This document shows positions 29,825 to 35,184 of a stretch of 35,184 nt of DNA, piece after piece. How positions within the stretch are numbered: position 1 is the stretch's first letter; every line of letters begins with the position of its first letter. The DNA comes from Mnemiopsis leidyi (taxonomy: Eukaryota > Ctenophora > Tentaculata > Lobata > Bolinopsidae), in contig JH155260.1 in NCBI GenBank assembly GCA_000226015.1, forward strand, positions 119,825 through 155,008, in the 5' to 3' direction. The position numbers and the translations under genes are program-made. The notes beneath the pieces were generated by a model, which saw only the letters and a list, made by a program, of their open reading frames with translations, was not told the DNA's origin and did not search any database.

Positions 29825-31009
29825 TCAATAAGATTTCTCCAGGTTGTGTACGATGCAGCACCAAATATCAGCCTCTATCCTCATGATCCAAACTCGGCTG
29901 TAGACAAACTTACCATAGTGAGTATCCCAGTAATCAGCCAGTGTATCCATTATTTCTCTACTACACACCACCTTGTTGAACAGCCTCATCATTTCTCGGG
30001 GGTCAAAGAGACGCTTCTTTCTTGAGACCACTTTTTGTGGCTGGAAGTACTTTTTGATCTCATGAGCTGATAAGTCTTCTCTTTTTTTCCTACTTCTTGG
30101 AACACAGTAAGTCGATCTTTGTGGACAATACTCGCTCACGCTCGATAGAAATATCTCAGAATTATTTCCTTTCAGTAAGAAGGATGCGCCATACGACAGG
30201 ATTTTCAATAGTGGATGTGATTCATCTTCAAAGCTGAATTTTAAATAGAGAATAAGATTTTGGAAATTCCAGGCTTTATTTTGGCCGCAGATATGCTCGT
30301 AGAACATACATTCAGCGTTGTTACTCATGCATATCTCAGTTTTTTCATCTAAGACTATATGTAAAATAGGAATCTCCTTTTGCAATTGATCAACCATTTT
30401 CTTCCGATAGTTTTCTTCACCTGGAAAAAACTTAGTCTGGTTGCATATCATGAAATGAGCCATCAGAACTGATGCTCTGAGAACCGAGTGATCATCGTCT
30501 GGGGACAATTTCGTTGGCCAGTATGGATCACCCTTGCAAAAATATGCTTCGATAAACTTTACACTCGTTTCCGGATCTATTGATTTGGAAGCACTGAAAA
30601 TTGTTAAGTCAAAGTTAATCATGAGATGGCCGACATGAGATGAATTTGCCCAACATGCTAAATTGTTAACTGGACATTGGGGTGTTAATTTGGAAACGTT
30701 TAATGATTAATATGTCCTTTGGGAGACTGCTTAAAAGCAAACAGTGTGGAAAAGGGTACTTTGATCGTAAAATTGTGCTATGTACTGACTTACTGGTAGG
30801 ATGGCAAAGATATAAAAGAAGCTATTTACTTTTTTATATACGTACTAAGTGACTAAGTTTCGTACGGGCATAGACTACTTCCTTTTCAGTTCATCATAAA
30901 ATTCTGGGATATCAAAATTCTCCGACAATCATAAGAAAGAAAACATCACGAACCTGCCACTGCCAAGAATCGTTGTAGTAAATGTCGCTACAATAACCGA
31001 TAACAACAT
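29825..31009 (-). CDS. Secreted ten-cysteine family, locus D: intact, near-duplicate of C
   Basis: Exon 1 30954-31009 (MLLSVIVATFTTTILGSG), intron 30594-30953 (GT-AG; donor GTTCGT is weak but the phase matches), exon 2 29825-30593, 274 residues. Exon 2 has the same length as in C and lies exactly 1906 bp from it. I count about 18 amino-acid differences in 256 (roughly 93% identity), with roughly 20 silent against 22 replacement base changes. Since replacement sites are about three times as numerous, this indicates purifying selection and supports a functional protein. All ten cysteines, both RKKR sites and the NQT sequon are kept. Exon 1 differs by a 6-bp indel and many substitutions, and the introns do not resemble each other. 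Confidence 0.88.
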
Positions 31010-32027
31010 TTTAAAAGAGCAGGATTTTTTTTCTGCAATGAACTTTTATCCGTTAATTCTCCGTTACTGGAGATATTTGGAATAAACTGAAACGATTAAG
31101 AAACTTTGAAAACAGCGTTAAACTTGATTAATCTGTAACTACGGTCAGATGGCAGAATAGATTTACGGCCGAGTCCATGGCCCTATTATATGTTTACGGG
31201 CAGGTGTCATATCTGGTACCATTGCGAAACGAAAAATGTCTACTTATCAATTCCATGTATTCGGTCCTACTTTTATCATTATAATTCTAGATCGTTTTAA
31301 TGAATTCCTATCTTTTTTGTTTTTCCTTAAATTTATTTGCCAATTTTCATTTATCACTCACGGCAAAAAAAGATTCTGTGTATAAGTTAAATTGTTTGGA
31401 ATTGTAATCAAATATCTTCGAAAAATCACAAGCGATCTAATTTTATCAAGGTTATTGAGTAGCAATCAGTGTTAGTGGCTTAAAGTTGCAGGTGTACTCT
31501 CATCGTTTGATAACGCCGACTTTCATCCCAATTTATTTGTACTTCTCGTACAGCTGGCTGGGTGTGAGAAAATTGCCGGTTTATAAAAAAGACTGAACAG
31601 TCCTGATTCCAGGAATCTTTTCGCCAGGTGTGCAGATCTTTTCTGGTTCTCATTGTTTTACTGTTAACTCCTAGAGTACTGAACTTCCAGTGTTGACTCT
31701 CCAGACTCTGGACCAGTTATTTAGAACCACTTATTAAAGAAAAAGGAACTATTTACAGTGCTCGGAATACAGAATTTGTACCTATCTACTACTAAATCTC
31801 AGTAAACTATAGGTAGATATATAGTATTATTTATTATTCATATAAAGAACACTAGAACAGCTATACTTTCATTATGTCGATCACGCAGGTAATGAAACGA
31901 GCTATAGACACTTGATGATAAAGGATAAAGAAGGGAGTTAAACATTACATACAATTTTTAAATCATCTCAATCTTATCAGTCACAAAACGCAAAGCGTGC
32001 CTTCTGCCAGAAAAGACACGGGGTTTT
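31010..32027. other. Spacer between loci D and E, nothing recognised
   Basis: AT-rich. An acceptor-like TTCATTGCAG lies on the minus strand about 24 bp upstream of the D start. No further family exon was found. Confidence 0.45.
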
Positions 32028-32310
32028 CAGATTCCTCATCATTTCACGTCAAAATCCTGTTCTAACTTTTCTTGTAGCTCAACGTTGAAAATTTCTATTT
32101 TTGGGTCTTGTAGGGAATATGGATGGTTTAGGGGGTCACGTAATAAGGTTTTGTCTTCGAAACCATCAAATTCAGATTCCTCGTTGAATTTTGCGTTCAA
32201 ATGCTGGTCTTACTTTTCTTCTACTTCAAAGTTAAAATTTCCATTTTTGGGCCTTATAAGGGGTCACTCAAGGGGTCACATGATAATTTTACGGCTTCAA
32301 TATTATCAAA
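32028..32310. repeat. Two-unit tandem repeat of about 145 bp
   Basis: CAGATTCCTC begins each unit (32028 and 32173), followed by TACTTTTCTTC/AACTTTTCTTG, TTTTTGGG and GGGGTCAC blocks in the same order. The plus-strand frame spanning 32085-32612 lies largely in this repeat, begins at a non-ATG codon, and is not supported as a gene. Confidence 0.75.
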
Positions 32311-32731
32311 ATTTCGATCTTCATGTCTCTACTCTCTATCTCTTGATTAGGACCTCAAAGGCCCTGACAGGACGTCGGATCGAATTTTCACATAGCCTAT
32401 TACATCTTCAAAACCTGAAATGTTCATGCATCTACCTCTTTGGGTTTTCTAAGAAGTTCATCCACAAAAAAGCGTCGGGGGTCGTGTTGGATCGTAAACC
32501 ACACTCCATGTTGTCTATAGGTAATTTAATTATAGAGGTGGTAGCTTTTTTTCGGTTTAGTGTATTTTCTGGGTTGGTTGCCACCACCCTAATATCTTAT
32601 TCTAATATCTGATATTTATTCGATTTGTAGTAATTCCAATTTAGCTTGTTAATACCATTTCCAAATAATCTTCCTGTGAGATAAGTATTTTTACTTATTT
32701 TCTCTTATTCATAACTACTGACACAACCTTC

Positions 32732-33690
32732 TTATTGTTCTCCCGTGTACAGTTTCTGCACCATGCAGCACCAAACTTCCGAAACCACCCCCATTATCCA
32801 GAGTCGACTATAGCCGACATTGTTGTAGTGAGTGTCCCAGTATTCAGCCAGGGTGTCAATTATTCCCCTGTTACAAACCATTTTGTTAAACAGCCTCAAC
32901 GATTCAAATTGATCGAAAAAACGCTTTTCTTTCAAATGAGAGTGCCTAAACATGAGGATTTTCTTTATTTCTGAAAATTCTGTAGTTGCATCTCTTCTTT
33001 TCCTCCCGGTACTCCCATCGCAATATTTCGATCTCTCTGGACATAGATTACTAACGCTCGATATAAATATTTTCAAATTGTTTCCCTTTAGCAGAAAAGA
33101 TGCAGCATACCACGTGATTTTCTGTTTTGAAAATGGTTCCAGATCTCCCATACTGACATCAATAAACCTCAGCAGGTTTCGAGACATCCACATGTTTTTT
33201 TCACCACAAACGTGCTCAAAAATCAAACATTCAATTTTGTGTCCCAGACATGCCTCCGTTTCCTGGTCCATGATGGATAAGAAACTAGGAGTTAGATTTC
33301 CGAGCGCAGTTATCATTTTAGTCCGGTATTCTGTGTGTGCTGGAAACTCCTTTGTTTGGTTGCAAACAAGAAAATGAGCCATTATGATCGATGCTTTTAT
33401 TATGGAATGCTCTTTCCCCTCGGACAGATTTAAAGGCCAGTAAGGATCACCCTTGCAAAAGTACGCCTCAAGAACTCCCGCCGTGGTCTTTGGATCTATC
33501 TCGACCCTAAAAGATTAGTTGTATATTAAAGTTCGAATAGTAGGTGCTTCAATTTCTCATTTTCATTCTTTTCTATATAACATGAGAGGCGCTCTGTAAA
33601 ATTTGCTGAACAAAAGCCTGCTTACCTCGAGCATTCACAGCTTGCCAGGATGAATACCATGCTTGAGATGAGCAATGTGGAAGGCGACAT
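32732..33690 (-). CDS. Secreted ten-cysteine family, locus E: intact, diverged member
   Basis: Exon 1 33626-33690 (MSPSTLLISSMVFILASCECS, signal peptide), intron 33507-33625 (119 bp, CTCGAG|GTAAGC to TTTTAG), exon 2 32732-33506, 279 residues. The ten-cysteine spacing is identical to C and D (x30, x37, x6, x6, then a CPERSKYC pair, then single C and WCC). The NQT sequon is present. Basic sites are RKRR before DATT and KEKR before FFDQF, again bracketing a linker of about 20 residues. The preceding Gly-rich segment (DGSTG) differs from C and D. Blocks EAYFCKGDPYWP and LAEYWDTHY are unchanged. The first exon has the same 65-nt length as locus A. An acceptor-like TTGTTTAG sits 10 bp before the ATG. 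Farthest from C and D but undamaged, so probably active. Confidence 0.88.
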
Positions 33691-34315
33691 TTGTATCCTC
33701 CTAAACAACTTCAAATTCAATCGTAAAATTTGATCGAGTTTAACATTACATGCACGGAACAATAACTGTAAGGCACGAAGAATCAAGAATGTGCGGCTTG
33801 CATTGTGGTGTGGTATAAAAAGGCGAATATACTTCAGTAATTTCAAGGGCAGGTGGTGCTTACTTTTGTACATGACAATAAAGCGGCTCTAATTTCTAAC
33901 CTTTAAAATGACAGTAAAAAGAGTGGCCCACACGCTTTAAGTTCTGACACAGCCGAAATAAAGAGAGAGTTACCCTTGAAAAAGGTGCACTGCTGTAAAA
34001 ATGACATTGTTTTTTAGTGTCACAAACACCCAGTTTTTATTCATCTCCGTAAGTTGTGGACTCCTCTTTGTCTTGCATCTTCTTTGTTTTATTAATGATC
34101 ACCTGTCGAGTTGTTAACACAGAGGTTGAAAAATCATTGTTTTTACAGATGTATCGGAGTCAGATTTTATTTGCCCAGAAATCTAAATTCTAAGGCCATT
34201 TTTGCTGTTAACCATACAAACTTTCCTAAACATTCGAAAATCTAGGCATTCAATTCTGACCTCAAAATAAAACATCATTTACGTATTTCTCTCGGTAACT
34301 TAAGCTTTCCCGCAG
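33691..34315. other. Divergent spacer between locus E and the ELMO-domain exon
   Basis: 5' flank of the minus-strand locus E, then probably intron or upstream sequence of the plus-strand ELMO-domain gene. No further ELMO-like exon was recognised. Confidence 0.4.
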
Positions 34316-34467
34316 TACAAAGTACGATGTCGAGAACGAGGAACACGAGATGACACTGCTGAGCTTGTGGAATAGTCTCCAGCCGGACAGAGAGCTAGAA
34401 AGTAGGGTGTCTGAGGCATGGGGTGACATCGGTTTCCAAGGCAACGACCCTGCCACCGACTTCAGGG
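34316..34467 (+). CDS. Single exon of an ELMO-domain protein (ELMOD-like), partial
   Basis: Between an acceptor CTTTCCCGCAG and a donor GGG|GTCAG the open frame reads KYDVENEEHE, LLSLWNSLQP and EAWGDIGFQGNDPATDFRG. This is the N-terminal half of the ELMO domain, whose ELMOD members act as GAPs for Arf/Arl GTPases and whose ELMO members partner DOCK proteins in Rac activation. The IGFQGxDPxTDFRG signature is diagnostic. Length and context fit ELMOD1/2 better than ELMOD3, which has DLRG. The next exon, expected to begin with the rest of a split Gly codon and an MGxLGL-like block, is not seen before the window ends. It may lie beyond, or this may be an orphan exon. The catalytic Arg is within the seen signature only if the alignment holds. 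Confidence 0.8.
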
Positions 34468-34584
34468 GTCAGAACCTTACTTGTTTTTTTTGTGTTTGTT
34501 TAAAATATTTTAATGATGGCGATGCAACTAATTGGTAGATTGTAGTATTATCAGAGGATATAAATAGGGGGGGGCCACGTCCCT

Positions 34585-34670
34585 AAAAAGCCCATTTTTA
34601 CCTCCACGGACCCCCGAAGGGCCCTAAAAAAATGGGCTTTTTTGGGCTTTTTTGGGCCCTAGAAAAAATT
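34585..34670. repeat. AAAAGCCCATTTTT inverted repeat with CCCGAAGGG core
   Basis: AAAAGCCCATTTTT (about 34586) faces AAAAATGGGCTTTT (about 34628), with CCCCCGAAGGGCCC between. The minus strand again shows CTTCGG at the turn. Related in wording to the palindrome at 19467-19505 (GGGCCCTTCGGG). Confidence 0.7.
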
Positions 34671-34913
34671 AAAATCATGCTTTATATTAGAATAATTTAG
34701 ATCAATTTAAACTCGTTCTTTGCATCGTTTTCAATTTGAAAAGACACTCTGTATGATTTAACCTGTTGTTGATTTGAAATTTAGTCCCAAAAACTCCTTA
34801 TTTGTCCCAATTTGGATCCCAAAAAGTAGCAATTGTCACTTCATTTGGTTAAGTTTTCACGTACTGCTGGGATGCTACTGTAGCATTACTTGAATAGTAA
34901 CTACTACTGGTTT

Positions 34914-35184
34914 ACTGCAGGGGTATGGGGGTACTACAAGGATTTAACTGGGGCATTACTGGGGTACTATTAGGGTCCAACTGTGGTACCAAGTTGGGGT
35001 ACCACCGTGGTACTACCGGTATATTACTGGGGTACTACTGCTGGGTTACTTCTGGGATACTACTTGAGTACTACTGGAGAACCACTGGATTACTTCCCGG
35101 GTACTATTGTGGTTTATAGGATGGTTTATAGGGTGTTAAAAGGGACTATTGGAATAATACTGGGGTACCACTGGGGTACTTCAT
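34914..35184. repeat. GGGGTACTACTG-type degenerate low-complexity repeat
   Basis: Irregular repeats of GGTACTACT, GGGTTACT and TTACTGGGG words up to the window end. The 64-codon frame here is a by-product. Confidence 0.85.

Noticed and set aside
32085-32612. 175-codon plus-strand frame
   Set aside because: It starts at a non-ATG codon, lies largely in a two-unit tandem repeat, and its composition resembles translated repeat.
27919-33690. Insulin/relaxin-like peptides as the identity of the secreted family
   Set aside because: The two-site precursor layout is similar, but the C-terminal chain has only C...CC with no CxxxC-x8-C pattern, and the N-terminal chain is far too long with seven cysteines.

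Overview
The window looks like nuclear DNA of an invertebrate animal, or possibly a close relative of animals. Genes are sparse and many are split by short GT-AG introns (about 80-450 bp). Intergenic DNA is AT-rich and full of foldback elements, hairpins, mini- and microsatellites and one decayed LINE. I found no operons, bacterial signals, tRNAs, rRNAs or CRISPR arrays. I cannot name the species. One 10-bp run of N marks a scaffold join, and it is flanked by a 62-bp duplicate that suggests an unmerged overlap.

Layout: 1-4.8 kb holds repeats only (CCGG-rich sequence, a dispersed TGTCGCGG box, three foldback elements). 4.8-6.6 kb (minus) is an intronless DRP1-like dynamin GTPase. 7.0-8.2 kb (minus) is the dead 3' part of a LINE, followed by 12-bp and 19-bp minisatellites. 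11.2-12.5 kb (plus) is an intronless sterol delta-7 reductase (DHCR7) that matches the plant DWF5 type better than the vertebrate enzyme; its last codons seed a 32-bp tandem repeat. 14.3-17.1 kb (minus) is a ten-exon secreted phosphodiesterase of the ENPP family, assembled here exon by exon. It keeps all the metal ligands but has Ser in place of the nucleophilic Thr. 18-20.7 kb is mostly repeats, with one candidate exon.

20.9-33.7 kb (minus) carries a tandem family of five related loci that I could not assign to any known family: A (one in-frame TGA), B (truncated), and C, D and E (intact). Each complete locus has a signal-peptide exon, one intron in the same phase, and a second exon encoding ten invariant cysteines and two basic cleavage sites. 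That layout suggests a secreted, furin-processed, disulfide-linked two-chain protein. C and D are nearly identical in exon 2 but unrelated in intron 1 and clearly diverged in exon 1, as expected after exon-limited gene conversion. Between A and B lies an unusually dense set of perfect hairpins, including a 163-bp cloverleaf-like structure with three arms carrying the same apical sequence.

The right end holds one exon of an ELMO-domain gene (plus), then low-complexity GGTACTACT-type sequence.

Nothing shows that the unrelated genes work together. The coherent unit is the secreted family, which is the best candidate for an undescribed system. ENPP and the family members all enter the secretory pathway, whereas the dynamin-like protein is cytosolic and DHCR7 is an ER membrane enzyme.
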